A DNA stretch of 60,000 nucleotides from Takakia lepidozioides (GCA_030704615.1 CM060731.1:5520001-5580000); one strand, 5' to 3'; counted from the stretch's first letter, positions 20,480 to 30,744 are shown. The notes: generated by a model not told the origin, from the sequence alone. Made by a program: numbers and translations.

Positions 20480-20994
20480 AGGATTAGATCTTGCTTGGTC
20501 GGGCTTCTATTCTTCCCCTCCATCTCTGTACTATTTTCATTACCTTGTACTTGTAGTTGCCAAAGCCTCTCTTGGTGGAGGCCAGTCAGTCCGGGGTTTT
20601 GGGCTGGGCTATTCTGCAGGATCAGCATTGCAGCTGGATTTTGGTGTGGGGGTGTTGATGTTTTGTTTCTTGTGTTTGGATCCCCCCCAACACCTGCATG
20701 CTTGACTGTGCGCCATGTTGGTTTTGTGTGGGCGCTTGCTTTCATAGGGATTAGGCCGGATTTGATCACCGGTCAATCCTAGAGTATGCTGTCGGTGGTG
20801 AGGCTGGAGTGATGACCAGCAAGACCACCAGTGTTTCTTCTATGGTGAGGCTGGGTTGATGACCAGCCAACCATAGGAGTTCTTGCGGTGGATGCAGGTG
20901 CAGGTGCCCTGAGCCATTGGGATATGACCCTTAAACTGCAACAGGTGCCCACCCGTGTCACTATTAGATTAGTACTAGAGCCTTATAGTGTCAC
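20480..20994 (+). other. Leader region of copy C
   Basis: Conserved with the inverse of 59,460-60,000 in copy D, including a duplicated GTGAGGCTGG ... GATGACCAGC motif and a TGTGTTTGGATCCCC stretch. No open frame is shared by the two copies, so this looks like 5' untranslated leader or LTR-proximal sequence. Confidence 0.6.
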
Positions 20995-22920
20995 GTGGAG
21001 GAGGTGCACATTGTGGGTGTCATTACGGAGTTACCCAAGGGTTTTGAGGGGAGTACGGCTACAGGCAGTAACAGTGAGAGTGGGTTCACAAGACGAGGTA
21101 TTCGGTTCAGACCACCTTCACCGCCACCCTCAATTACTGTAGAGTCAGACACAGACTGGAGGCTTCATCAACAGGTGTGCACTTTCATTCGCCATTGTTG
21201 TGGGACGACATGGAGGAGATGTATGGAGCTACCAAGGGGCCTCGTAGGTACTCTGGAGCTGTGGGCACAATCGAGTTGGATGACTTTATCCAGGAGTTCG
21301 ACAGCTGGTATGATTTGCAGCAGATGCGCAATCCACAGCTATTCACCCCATTCATGGCGTGGAAGGGACTGTTCCAGCATTTGGAAGGCCCGCCTATGGA
21401 CGATTACCACGAGTTCAGGCGAGGACATGAAGCAGAGATTGAGGAGTGGAGGATGTATTGGTCACCTGACTACGTCTCCATTACTCGAGGCACGACGCGA
21501 CCAGTAGCTGCATCAATACCAATAGCTCCCACTGCCAGCACTAGTAGTGGAGCAAGTAGTGCTGGTACTTCTGCAGGTGGTACCAGTTCAAAAGGTGCTA
21601 CTACTCCTCCTGCCACGACTACAACACATGTGCCTAGATTCAACCCGGTGGTGGAGTTCTTCCAGGAGTTGCGGAGGAACTACCAAGGTGTACGGACAGA
21701 GAAGCTGCGAAGTTTGCAAGACTTCCAGCGCAAACCCAGTGAGAGCCTGCGAGAGGCATACACTCGTATGAGGCGCTTGATAAGTGTGACCCAAGGGGTT
21801 ACTAAAGCTCAGACAATCCAGTTTTGGTATGGAATTCTGGACAAGGAGCTCAAGAGAAGGGTGCGAGATGCAACCTTGTTACAAGCAGCCCAACCCACAT
21901 TAGCAGATGTGTTTCTGCTGGCTGAGCGGATTGAGCTCAACATGGTGGAGGAGCGAGTTGTCACCATTGGATTTGGCAAGGACATGCCTGCACAAGGCGC
22001 AGCTGCCAATCCACAGGCACAAGGTACTGCCCAGCAGCGTGGTCAGGGGGACAAGGTTTCCCAACCCAAGTTCCATGGAGCTTACAGGGGACCTCAGGTG
22101 CAGAGGCCCGTGGCGTCTTTTGCAGGCCAACAACAACCAGGGGTGATATGTTGGACATGTGGAGGACCCCATGTCAAGAGAGATTTCCCAGAGAATGGCA
22201 AAAGGCCGGCACAAGCACAGCTTGCACAGTTGCAGTGTGGGCATTGTGGCAAGTATGGGCATGGAGATGCCCAGTGTTATGACTTGCATCCTGAGTTGCG
22301 CCTAGGCCAGTTCCAAGGGAACAATGGTGGCCGGGGGCGAGGTGGACCAGCCCAGAGAGGACGAGGTGGTCGGGCACGAGGTGCAGGCCAAGAGCAAGCT
22401 CAACATGGCCAAGGGCGCGGAGGTCAGGGTGTTGATCAAGGCATGGCCAACCGGCTTCAGCAGCTAGAGCAGAGGCTCGCTGCCATGGCTATAGCTCAGG
22501 CGGTACCGGCTCCCAGGCGGGATGGTCCACCTCCTGTTCCTGAGGGAGGAGATATGGGAGGCATGGGATTCATGTGCGGAGCAGCACTACCACTAGAGCA
22601 GGTGGAGTCTGCTGCAGCCGTGACTCGAGGAGCAGCACGAGTTCCTGAGCCACGAGGTGCAGAGGTGGAGTTGGATCCACAACGTGGGGAGGCAAGCCGT
22701 CAGGCGAGGCTGCCTCAGTCATTCACCTTGGCGGAGACAGTGTTAACGCCATCCATGGCACCTAGTTCTCGCCCGACTGTTATTGAGGCGGAGGTTTCTA
22801 TGTCATTGGGGAGAGCTACACGTGCAGCACTGACACATGCTACCAAGGCTAGTGCAGCCGGTGTGTTATTGGGGGCAGCCACCTCTGTGTGTCAAGCCCC
22901 ACTGTTCTCGGCAACCATGA
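20995..22920 (+). pseudogene. Gag polyprotein, copy C (frameshifted near start)
   Basis: The start is in one frame (GSTATGSNSESGFTRRGIRF, matching copy D) and shifts near 21,150 into the frame that then stays open for over 2 kb. The core has retrotransposon Gag features: TIELDDFIQEFDSW, FTPFMAWKGLFQHLEG, then FFQELRRNYQGVRTEKLRSL and SLREAYTRMRRLI. Two zinc knuckles follow: CWTCGGPHVKRDF at ~22,150, whose last Cys is Phe here (Cys in D), and CGHCGKYGHGDAQC at ~22,234, a canonical CX2CX4HX4C. After them comes an RG-rich segment (GRGRGGPAQRGRGGRARG), which adds RNA-binding character. Gag packages the RNA in the virus-like particle. The start codon is unclear because the upstream frame has no ATG. 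Confidence 0.88.
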
Positions 22921-23898
22921 TTGCGACGCCGGGGGTAAGACCAGCTGCAGTGTTCAGACTAGCAGCAACACTCTGTGAGAGTGGGGAGGTCACTTCATCT
23001 TCTGCGGAGTTAGTGGAAGGTGTAGTGGCAGAGGGATCCTCGGATTTGAGGGTCAAGACTGCCACGGCTGCGCCCTGGCAAGCTGCAGCTGCCAGGTTGA
23101 CGGAGCTGCCAGCTAGGCCAGCCTTTGAGCGCGCCATGGTGACACCTGGAGTTCTCTTGTTAGACAACCAGGATGGCATTTTCTCTTTGAGTGGACCGGC
23201 AGGCAAGAAGTACCGACCACTGCGGGTCTTGTTGGACTCGGGAGCTCAGCCACTGATGTTGGGCAGAGCTGCTATTGCAGGTTTGGGCCTCATGGAGGCG
23301 GATATGGAGCCTTGTCCTTTCCAGATACAGACATCTCTGGGAGGATCAGAGCAGGCTCGGGGCATGACACGGCATCAGTTGGCCATTAGACTGCAGCCGG
23401 ATCATCCTATTGATGGCTCAGTGAATGCGAGCCAAGGCCATTGTGACAGACGCGGTCTCTTACGATGTCCTCGTTGGTGGGGCAGTGTTATACCCCATGG
23501 GCTACATCCTGGACTTTTGGGAGGAGTCAACATTCTACAGGCCTGGATGGCAGTCAGGGGATGGTCGTCATGCACAGCTCCCTGTGACATTCATTGGGGG
23601 TATTGCGGCTGCCCAACGGGGCAAGATGCCAACACTAGCCGCCTTTACAGCTGCAGTTAGTTGGCCTGGAGAGTTGCTGGAAGGCAATGCCCATGCAGAG
23701 GATGTGCCACCTCCAGCAGAGCAGGATGACATGCATGGTATGGCGGAGTTGCCTGCCATGGTTGCTCACACTCCATTGTGGGGTACGAGCAAGGATTTGC
23801 AGCAGGTTGCTGATCGACGGGTGCAACAAGCCTGGGTAAAGGCTTTTGTACCGTCAGGAGAGGAGGAGGGTGCAGGTATTACACCAGGACCACCTTAG
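22921..23898 (+). pseudogene. Aspartic protease region, copy C
   Basis: In frame with Gag. The active site is LLDSGAQPLMLG (Asp codon 23,235-23,237). Downstream a 1-base insertion at ~23,423 shifts the frame (GTGAATGCG where copy B has GTGATGCG), and the second frame carries DVLVGGAVLYPMG, TFIGGIAAAQRGK and PGELLEGNAHAEDV. It ends at a TAG (23,896-23,898) that is CAG in copies A, B and D. The continuous frame in copies A and D shows that protease and methyltransferase were originally one polyprotein. Confidence 0.87.
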
Positions 23899-25192
23899 TT
23901 GTCACCATTGGATACCACACCTATTGTGTGGCAGTATTCGGATGAAGGCATTTGCCTTCTGCACTTGTTTGGCAGGATCAGCACCGGATTGGCTGCCGTG
24001 CTACAGGCAGGTGTGCGGGTAAGGCGTTACCTGTATGTGGAGAGGGATGAGACTACACGACACGTCTCACTGCGCCATGTTGCTCAGTTGGTACAGCAGT
24101 ACCCTGCTTTGTTGCCAGTGTCTGCAGTTTGTGGATACCAACAAGCCTTGCCAGCAGACATTTCGTTACTGGGGGCGCCGGATTTGGAGCAGGTTGGCTC
24201 CATTGATCTGGTAGTGGCAGGTTGGCCCTGCCAAGGGCATTCATCAGCCGGGCATGGCAATGGATTGCGAGACTCGAGGACGGGTCTGTTTTGGGAGATG
24301 GTGCGGATTTTGCGCCACTTGCAACTTCATCAAGCTGTATCGCCAGCATACATCTTGGAGAATGTGCCACTGATGGGCGATTCTCGGGCCAGGGTGATGG
24401 CTAGTGTGCATCAAGTCTGGTCGTGGCTTGGGTCAGCAGTGCTGCTGGATGCAGCTGCAGTGGGATCACGGGCTCATCGTCCACGGCTATGGTGGACTAA
24501 CTTGATGCCACCCGCACTGCTCAAGCGTGCATTTGATGGGGTGCAGCGGCCAACACACCTCATAGTGGACAACATTTTGGACACAGGGAGGCAGTCTCAA
24601 CGTGTGAGACACGATGACCGTTTGCCTTTGGCAGTGGTCAATAGGGTGGGTCAACCACGAGCAGCATTACCAACACTGCTCAGCTTCCCAGGATCCCATG
24701 CTTTTCGGGATGGTGGACCTGGCCTCTTGTGGGATGCTCAGTTGCAACAGTTAGTGGAGCCTAATGCCGACGAGCGAGAGCGGGCTATGGGTTTTCACTG
24801 GGACCACGGCGGTGCCTTCTCTTTCTGAGGCATCACGTCGTCAGGTGTTGGGGCAAGCAATGGATCTCAATTGCTTGACCTGGATTATCAGCTTGGCTAT
24901 GGCTGAGCAACGTAGAGTGCGGAGTGCACTTCCCTTGACAGTCTCTCTGCCTACCGAGACGGTACAGGCAGCGAGTGGGGGCGAGCCGGTGAGGACCACG
25001 GGGTGTAGACATCCATGGCACACGTGGGAGGTGCTCGAGGTTCAGAGGGAGTTGGCAGCTAAGGCGGCTGTGATGGATGAGGTTGGGGATTCTTCCCGGG
25101 TTGAGGAGGTCCTCAAGGATGAGATGATGGGGCAGGATGAGGCCTTGTCATTGACTGAGCAAGCAGGGAGTACTGCTCAAGAGGTTGCAGCA
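23899..25192 (+). pseudogene. DNMT3-like cytosine-5 DNA methyltransferase domain, copy C
   Basis: A 310-codon frame carries the motifs: motif I here reads LLHLFGRISTGL (Asp to His and Gly to Arg against copies A, B and D), YVERDE, GWPCQGHS with the catalytic Cys at 24,229-24,231, SRTGLFWEMVRIL, ILENV (Glu 24,358-24,360), AHRPRLWWTNL, then ADERERAMGF. A frameshift at ~24,790 moves motif X (RRQVLGQAMDLNCLTW) into the frame that ends at the conserved UAG. The Asp in motif I helps hold SAM, so this copy is probably inactive even if the frames were whole. The domain lies inside the polyprotein, so the enzyme would be released by the element's own protease or act within the particle or integration complex. 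Confidence 0.92.
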
Positions 25193-25201
25193 TAGCAACC
25201 A
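25193..25201 (+). promoter_or_regulatory. Conserved UAG CAA CCA between methyltransferase and RT, copy C
   Basis: The frame ending here (phase of 24,764) and the RT frame (phase of 25,355) are the same, and no other stop falls between 25,196 and 25,354. The downstream codons encode QPRDASSTSKPTGLKV and then the RT N-terminus. CAA CCA fits CAR-YYA, the sequence that makes the tobamovirus UAG leaky in plant cells. This suggests, but does not prove, readthrough that would make RT-integrase less abundant than Gag-protease-methyltransferase. Confidence 0.65.
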
Positions 25202-26330
25202 CGGGACGCGTCCTCTACCTCTAAGCCCACTGGACTTAAGGTTGCAGTTACGGAGGACAATTGGGAGCCTGACATTGGACCCATTGTCACCGGAGGAGAG
25301 AGACGACGTATACGGCGGTTCCTGAGGGCTTACAGGAATTGCTTTGCCTTCAGTTTGAAGGACTTGGGAGCACTGAAGGGTCAAGAGATCCGTATTGAGT
25401 TGGCCACTGACACGCCAATCTTTCGGAGACCCTATAGATACAGTGACATGGAGAGGTCTTTGATTCAGATGAGGACTCAAGATCTCTGGGAGGCAGGTTT
25501 GGTGGAGCTCTCTGGTGGAGAGTATGCTTCAGCCACAGTGATGCCAGCCAAGAAGGATGTCTATGGCAATTGGACGGAGAGACGTATGTGCGGTGATTAC
25601 CGGCCTGTAAATCGTCAGACCAAGTCCGATAGGTATGCCATGCCGACACCAGAGGAGATCTTTGATGCCATTGGGCATTCCAAGGTCTTTAGCACGTTGG
25701 ATTTACGATCCGGATATCACCAGTTGCGATCAAGGAGGCGGATAAGCAAAAGACGGCATTCTGGGGGATCAATGAGCACGGGAAGGATTGCCTATACCAG
25801 TGGCGGTTCTTACCATTTGGGCTTAAAAACGCTCCCGCTGAGTTTCAAAGAGTCATGGACAGGATTCTAGCAGGGGTGGAGTTTGCTCGGTGCTACATAG
25901 ATGACATCATCATCTTTAGTGCTACGGTGGAGGAGCATGAGAGACACCTTCAGGGGGTATTTGAGCGCTTGAGGACGCACGGATTGAAGTTACATCCGGG
26001 CAAGTGCAAGTTTTTCCACAACCAGATTGAGTATCTGGGTCACATGATATATCCTGGAGGATTGGGGGTACAGCAGACTAAGGTAGAGTCCATTGCACAG
26101 GTTCCACGCCCCACGGATGTGAGCCGAGTTCGAGCTTTCATGGGGTTAGCAAACTATTACAGACGGTTTGTTAAGGGATTTAGTGCCATTGCAAAGGCTC
26201 TAACCAAGCTGACCAAGGTGGACCAGGAGTGGCAGTGGGAAGATGAGCAAGAACAAGCTTTTCAAGAGCTCAAGGCGAGGTTGACCTCGGCGCCCATCTT
26301 GAGACGACCTATCAGGGGGCGTCCTTTTCA
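25196..26330 (+). pseudogene. Reverse transcriptase, copy C
   Basis: RT blocks are in order: PYRYSDMERSLIQ, MPAKKD, RMCGDYRPVNRQTKSD, FSTLDLRSGYHQL, then after a 1-base loss at ~25,727 LPFGLKNAPAEF-like sequence, and RCYIDDIIIFSATVEEHERH with the catalytic YIDD at 25,894-25,905. The connection domain shows GLANYYRRFVKGFSAIAKAL. The catalytic box is intact; only the frameshift disables it. RT copies the packaged RNA to cDNA. Confidence 0.92.
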
Positions 26331-27020
26331 GCTGCATACAGATTGGAGCATGCTGGGGCTTGGAGCGGTGCTCACACAGGTGGATGATGAGGGAAGAAGT
26401 TCGTAGTGGCTTATGCTAGCCGCTCGAACAATGCTGCAGAGTCTAAGTATAGCTCATATGAGGGAGAATGCTTAGCTGCAGTGTGGGCCGTGGCACACTT
26501 CAGGTGCTATCTATACGACAATCTCTTCACCCTTGTCACGGATCACCAACCACTCAAGTGGTTGATGGAGTCAGACAAGCTTACGGGGAAGCTTGCACGG
26601 TGGGCACTCATCCTTCAAGAGTATGACTTTCAGGTGGTGCATCGACCGGGTTTGGTCAATCGCAATGCAGATGGGTTGAGTCGCAATCCATGCACGAGCC
26701 AGCAGGATGACACTGGAGCTCGGTGGCATGGTGAGACGGACGAGGAGATGGTGCCCGGATGGCATGCATCTGCATTTCTGTGTATCTTGGCAGCGGAAGG
26801 CCAGGTTGGACCTGCAACAGGGATGACTGTAGATCAAGTGTCTGAGGACCCTGAGGCCAGCAATGAGCAAAGTGGCGCCAAAGATATACATGAGGATTCA
26901 GTTGTGTTGGACTACCTCCGCACTGGAGACACTGCAGCCACTGTGACTGCCAAGGAGAGGGATCGGATCCTACAACGAGCCAAGAGGTTCAAGTGGGAGG
27001 GGACACACCTGCTCCGAGTG
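26331..27020 (+). pseudogene. RNase H and linker to integrase, copy C
   Basis: LHTDWSMLGLGAVL, then (after a 1-base shift at ~26,395) YEGECLAAVWA and VTDHQPLKWLM supply the three acidic residues expected of gypsy RNase H. The remaining ~110 codons lead to integrase through HRPGLVNRNADGLSRNP, a segment common at this place in Ty3/gypsy pol proteins. Confidence 0.9.
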
Positions 27021-28110
27021 TGGGAGGATGGTCGAGTGAGGATTGTGCCTCACCCAACACAGTGGGCACGGTTAGTGCGGCATGCCCACGAGGAGTTGGG
27101 GCATTTTGGGGTACGCACCCATAGCCTACTGCAGGGGCAGTATTGGTGGCGTGGTATGCACACAGAGGTGCAACAATTTGTGGCTAGGTGCATGGTGCAG
27201 GGTGCGTGCTTCATTCAACGCCCCTACTCCACAATTGCACCCTCTTCCGATCATGGGATTGGGCTACAGGTGGAGTCTTGACTTCGCAGGGCCGTTGCCA
27301 CTGACCATGCGTCACAACTAGTACGTGTTGGTGATGGTGGAGCACTTCTCCAAATGGATTGAGTTGGTTCCATTGCCTGATAAGGCTAGTGAGGGAGCTG
27401 CGTATGCATTCTTGGATTGTGTGCTTAGCCGATTCGGTGCTCCAGCTGAGGTACTCACGGACCAAGGGAGAGAGTTCTTGGGGGAGTTTCAGGCTTTGTG
27501 TGACAAGGCCTTGATAGACCACCGCACCACTTCTCGGGATCATCCTGAGGCCGATGGCTTGGCAGAGAGAGTTGTTCAGACAGTAAAGAGGGGTTTGCGC
27601 AAGTATGGCTTGCAGAAGGGACACCTAGGAGATTGGGACCTTCAGTTACCCTGGTTAGCCATGGGCTATAGGTTCAGCAATCAAACATCACTTGCCTCTT
27701 TCTCACCATACTTTCTTCTCTTTGGCCGAGAGCCGGATTTGCCTACATCCATTCGCAGAGAAGCTGCTACAGTTCTTAATCTTGACGATCCGGACGTGTG
27801 GGCACGTGCATGTGAGCAGCGTGCAGAGTTGTTCAAGAAAGTCATGCCCATGGCTTTCGAGAACCTTGTCATTGCACAACACCGTGATACGTTGAGGTAT
27901 GCTACCATACGTGGTGGGGGCTATCGTCCTGGGGTTCGGAGATTCAACCCTGGTGACTATGTCTATCTGCAGCAGACTGCTCCTACGACCCTGGATGTGA
28001 CTGCAGGACGTGTTATTTTGAGGGTTCGAGAGGTCTTGCCCTCAGGCGTCTTGGTCTTGGAAGGTCGGGATGGCATAACTTGGAAGGACATGTGCGTAAT
28101 TGTGCGCCAT
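27021..28110 (+). pseudogene. Integrase, copy C (DDE intact, zinc domain damaged)
   Basis: The zinc-binding domain begins RLVRHAHEELGH, but a codon is lost in GVRTHSLL and a small deletion at ~27,195 removes the second Cys of CMVC and shifts the frame. The catalytic core has Asp 27,281-27,283 (SLDFAG), Asp 27,460-27,462 (LTDQGREF) and Glu 27,565-27,567 (ADGLAERVV); D2 and E are separated by 34 residues. The C-terminal part has GVRRFNPGDYVYLQQ. Integrase inserts the cDNA into the genome. This is the only copy of the four that keeps all three catalytic residues. Confidence 0.9.
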
Positions 28111-28319
28111 GTCACCTTCCGAATGTCGATGGCAGGATTGACCCAAACCTGGCAGTGGTATCTGCAGGTTTGAGGTGCACGTTGTGTGGGTCTGCTAAAG
28201 GGGCAGCCACCATGCTGGTGTGTGATCGATGCTCTAGAGGTTGGCATATGGGATGCTTGACTCCACCTCTTGAGATGGTTCCGGATGGGGAGTGGTTATG
28301 TCCACATTGCATTGGATAG
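28080..28319 (+). CDS. C-terminal PHD finger of pol, copy C (complete)
   Basis: After the integrase tail and the linker CAPCHLPNVDGRIDPN comes a full C4HC3 PHD finger between 28,176 and 28,310: C-x2-C (CTLC), 11 residues, C-x2-C (CDRC), 4 residues, H-x2-C (HMGC), 14 residues, C-x2-C (CPHC). The segment PDGEWLCPHC is the classic PHD end. It is followed by Ile-Gly and the stop, so it is the extreme C-terminus of pol. PHD fingers bind histone H3 tails. At the end of an integrase it could steer insertion to a chromatin type, as chromodomains do in chromoviruses. The specificity cannot be told by eye. A 1-base loss just upstream (GGACATGTG for GGACCATGTG) puts it out of frame with integrase in this copy. 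Confidence 0.88.
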   Translation: MEGHVRNCAPCHLPNVDGRIDPNLAVVSAGLRCTLCGSAKGAATMLVCDRCSRGWHMGCLTPPLEMVPDGEWLCPHCIG

Positions 28320-29271
28320 TGGGAGTGGATACAACCATGGAAGGCTAACAAGAAACGCAAGGCCCAGCTACTAGGAGACCTTGAACACACGAGGTCCTGA
28401 CTCAAGTTCACAGATTGCAAGACGGCGACTAACGATGGGGCTACTCTTGTACCCGGCCTCTTGGTCTATAGAGTTTGAGTGCAATATGGACAGTGATAGA
28501 GGACTTAATACGGCTGTGGCTATTACATCTTGTAGCTATCTGGAGTTAGAGGGACCTATCCACCAGCTAGGGGGGCAATTGTGGCAGACTACTTTATTGT
28601 GCATGTATGTGTGGTGTGGTTTGGACAGCGATGTAGTTGTGTAGCGATACGTATGCGCACGACGGCTGTCAAGTTAAATAAACACAGTGTGAAACTAGCT
28701 AGAATAAAGCTAGTTATTTGTATTTAACACTTGGATTTAGGTCTAGTGTTAAATCAGGTGTCAAGTTTAGTTTGACACTTGACCCGTCTTATCTTCACGA
28801 GAGCGGCAGTCGCGCAGCTCATCTCTCTCGAGTTGAGCCTGCGCGACCGAGCTCCTGCATGCGTTTAGATCTGAGTGTACTCATGATGGAAGTGTAGGTT
28901 GTTGTGGGGTGGAGTCCCCATAGCTTGGGGTGCCCCTGGCTCGACTACTATTTTCAAAGAGTGATGGTTTTGGTTTTCATGTTTTGTGTCAACAGTGTGT
29001 TCTTAGCCTTGTTCTATCCATTGTGGCAGACTACTTTATTGTGCATGTATGTGTGGTGTGGTTTGGACAGCGATGTAGTTGTGTAGCAATATGTATGCGC
29101 ACGACACGGCGACTAACGATGGGGAAACTCTTGCACCCGGCCTCTTGATCTATCGAGTTTGAGTGTAGTAGGGATAGTGGTGGAGGACTTAGTGAGACTA
29201 TGGTCACTATCACATCTTGTGGCTACCTGGACTTAGAGGGACCTAAGCACCAGCTAGGGGGGCGATTGTGT
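28320..29271 (+). repeat. 3' region of copy C: ~685-bp tandem duplication flanking module M
   Basis: CGACTAACGATGGGG starts at 28,424 and again at 29,109; both stretches run through CTTGTAG/GG CTA, GGACCTA and CACCAGCTAGGGGGGC. A second segment (TGTGGCAGACTACTTTATTG to TATGCGCACGAC) occurs before module M (~28,579-28,663) and after it (~29,022-29,103), with a third partial copy at ~29,410-29,463. In copy B module M directly follows CAAGACGG and this material is absent. These are non-coding 3' modules of the element, perhaps LTR pieces. Confidence 0.75.
28662..29018 (+). repeat. Hairpin-rich module M, downstream of copy C
   Basis: Matches 17,090-17,445 with a few differences. Two of these (CAAGTGTT to CTAGTGTT, and TTGACACCTG to TTGACACTTG) each break one pair of a stem that is perfect in the first copy. 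Confidence 0.8.
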
Positions 29272-29400
29272 GGACTAGTGACTGACATAGTGGGCAGCAT
29301 AGTGGCAGCATAGTGGCAGCCTAGTGACTGACTAGTTGTAGCCTAGTGGTTGGACTAGTGGCTGGACTAGTGGTGGACTAGTGGTATACTAGTGTGTGGT
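29272..29400 (+). repeat. Degenerate short repeat of GACTAGTGG / CATAGTGGCAG
   Basis: About 130 bases are made of imperfect copies of a 9-12 base unit containing TAGTGG. No coding potential. Confidence 0.7.
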
Positions 29401-29558
29401 GTGCACATGTGTTGTGTGGTTTTGGACAGCGATGTAGTTGTGTAGCGATATGTATGCGCATGACAGTTATCTCAGGGAGGTATTACCTTGAGAAGCATAC
29501 CCGGAAGTATTTTCAGCAAAGGAGAGGAGGTAACGTACTATGGAACGCTCAGGGCCGA

Positions 29559-30061
29559 ATGGTCAGAGGTGGTTTTTCTGCCCCAAACATGGAGGATTCA
29601 AGCATTCTGCCACCTACTCGTGCATTCTGCAACCTGCTAATGTAGAGCAGATTAGAGACTCCATGGCTTCAGCCTGATACTTGATAGATATTAATCTGAT
29701 ACACACTTCATACTCACACTGTGTAGAGAGATCTGAGTGAAGCTGTGGAATGAATGGATGAGTTGATGGAATCCGATAGATTACTGAAGCAAACTGATAC
29801 TTAATTACCAACAGTAAGGTAACTAGCTAACATGAATGCGGGAAGGAAAACAAACAGGAAACACCCCCATGATACACTAGCTGTAGGTCATGACTGATTG
29901 TTCTGAGCGGGCTGAGTGCTTAGAGATTTCCAACTCTTCTATCTTGGAGTTTCCGCCACGGATAGCGAAGGGATGGGTGAGTGGGCATTCTGCGACCTAC
30001 TCGAATATTCTGCCATTTAACGGAGGGGCAAAAATGGTAGAAAAACCACCTCCCTGACCAT
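29559..30061. mobile_element. MITE candidate, about 500 bp, with ~24-bp terminal inverted repeats
   Basis: The left end ATGGTCAGAGGTGGTTTTTC and the right end, read inverted, ATGGTCAGGGAGGTGGTTTT match with one gap and then continue TTCTGCC/TTCTACC. Inside each end lies a direct ~30-base repeat (GCATTCTGC, ACCTACTCG, TTCTGC). There is no coding sequence. The size and TIRs fit a non-autonomous DNA transposon; the superfamily and target duplication are unclear. Confidence 0.5.
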
Positions 30062-30740
30062 AACGCCTGGGGAAGGCACAACAGGGGCTTAGCGATTTTT
30101 GGCGCGTAACTCCTCTTTAGAATATAGAGGAGCCAACAAACTACCTTGCTTAATATATTGATTTTGGTGCGCAAGTTAGGTGTTGGAGACTACATCCATC
30201 ACCTTCTTATTATTGACTCTGTCTCTGTGTCCTCGCTGATAGTTCCCATGTTCCCGTGTAAATGTGACAGTCACTTCTTCAGCTGATATGTGAATGTATT
30301 GAACCTTGCGATCTGCAGTGAGAGTGGAGAGGGAGATGGGGCCAAGTTATTGGGAGTGGTGAAGAGGGCGTGGGTGAATTACTGTTGTGGGGTGCTGAGG
30401 TTGCTGTCCATCTTTGAGGTTTGGGAGATAAAGAGTTTTGGGACTCTTGGATGATGATTCCAATGGATGTTGTGATTACTGGTGGTGGACCTGGGGACAA
30501 ACAAGATGGTCGGACTCAACTGTGTGACCGGAAGTTGGACTTCCTCTCGGGAAAGTTGCAAGAGGGAAGAATTGTTCGAGAAAACAAAGGCGATGTCAGA
30601 AATCCCAATCAGACTGATGTAGACTACTACACCATGGTGGTCATCCAGACAGACAGTCTGCTTGACAGGTTTTCGGTTGTCCACACCGAGCCGGAGATGA
30701 AGGCTTGCCCACACAACTGAGAGCATGGCCCAAATGGCAG
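30062..30740. other. No supported gene
   Basis: Short open frames on both strands overlap without domains. It joins the left end of the PPR relic. Confidence 0.35.
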
Positions 30741-30744
30741 TCAC

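Larger units (their letters stand above)
20480..28319 (+). mobile_element. Ty3/gypsy retrotransposon with DNA methyltransferase and PHD finger, copy C
   Basis: The most complete plus-strand copy. It has an untranslated leader shared with copy D (20,480-20,990), Gag with two zinc knuckles, aspartic protease, cytosine-5 methyltransferase, UAG, RT with an intact YIDD, RNase H, integrase with intact DDE, and a complete PHD finger ending at TAG 28,317-28,319. The gene order protease-RT-RNase H-integrase is Ty3/gypsy type. Frameshifts at ~21,150, 23,423, 24,790, 25,727, 26,395, 27,115 and 27,195 and a stop at 23,896 split it. No tRNA primer site or LTR pair was recognised. DNMT-carrying LTR elements have been reported from a charophyte alga and from dinoflagellates; whether this family is related needs a tree. 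Confidence 0.93.

Noticed and set aside
25193-25201. A plant RNA virus insertion, suggested by the tobamovirus-like UAG context
   Set aside because: The surrounding genes are Ty3/gypsy pol; only the nine-base readthrough context is shared.
27325-28173. Copy C as an intact, active retrotransposon
   Set aside because: Although YIDD and DDE are intact, frameshifts separate most domains and the MTase motif I is mutated.
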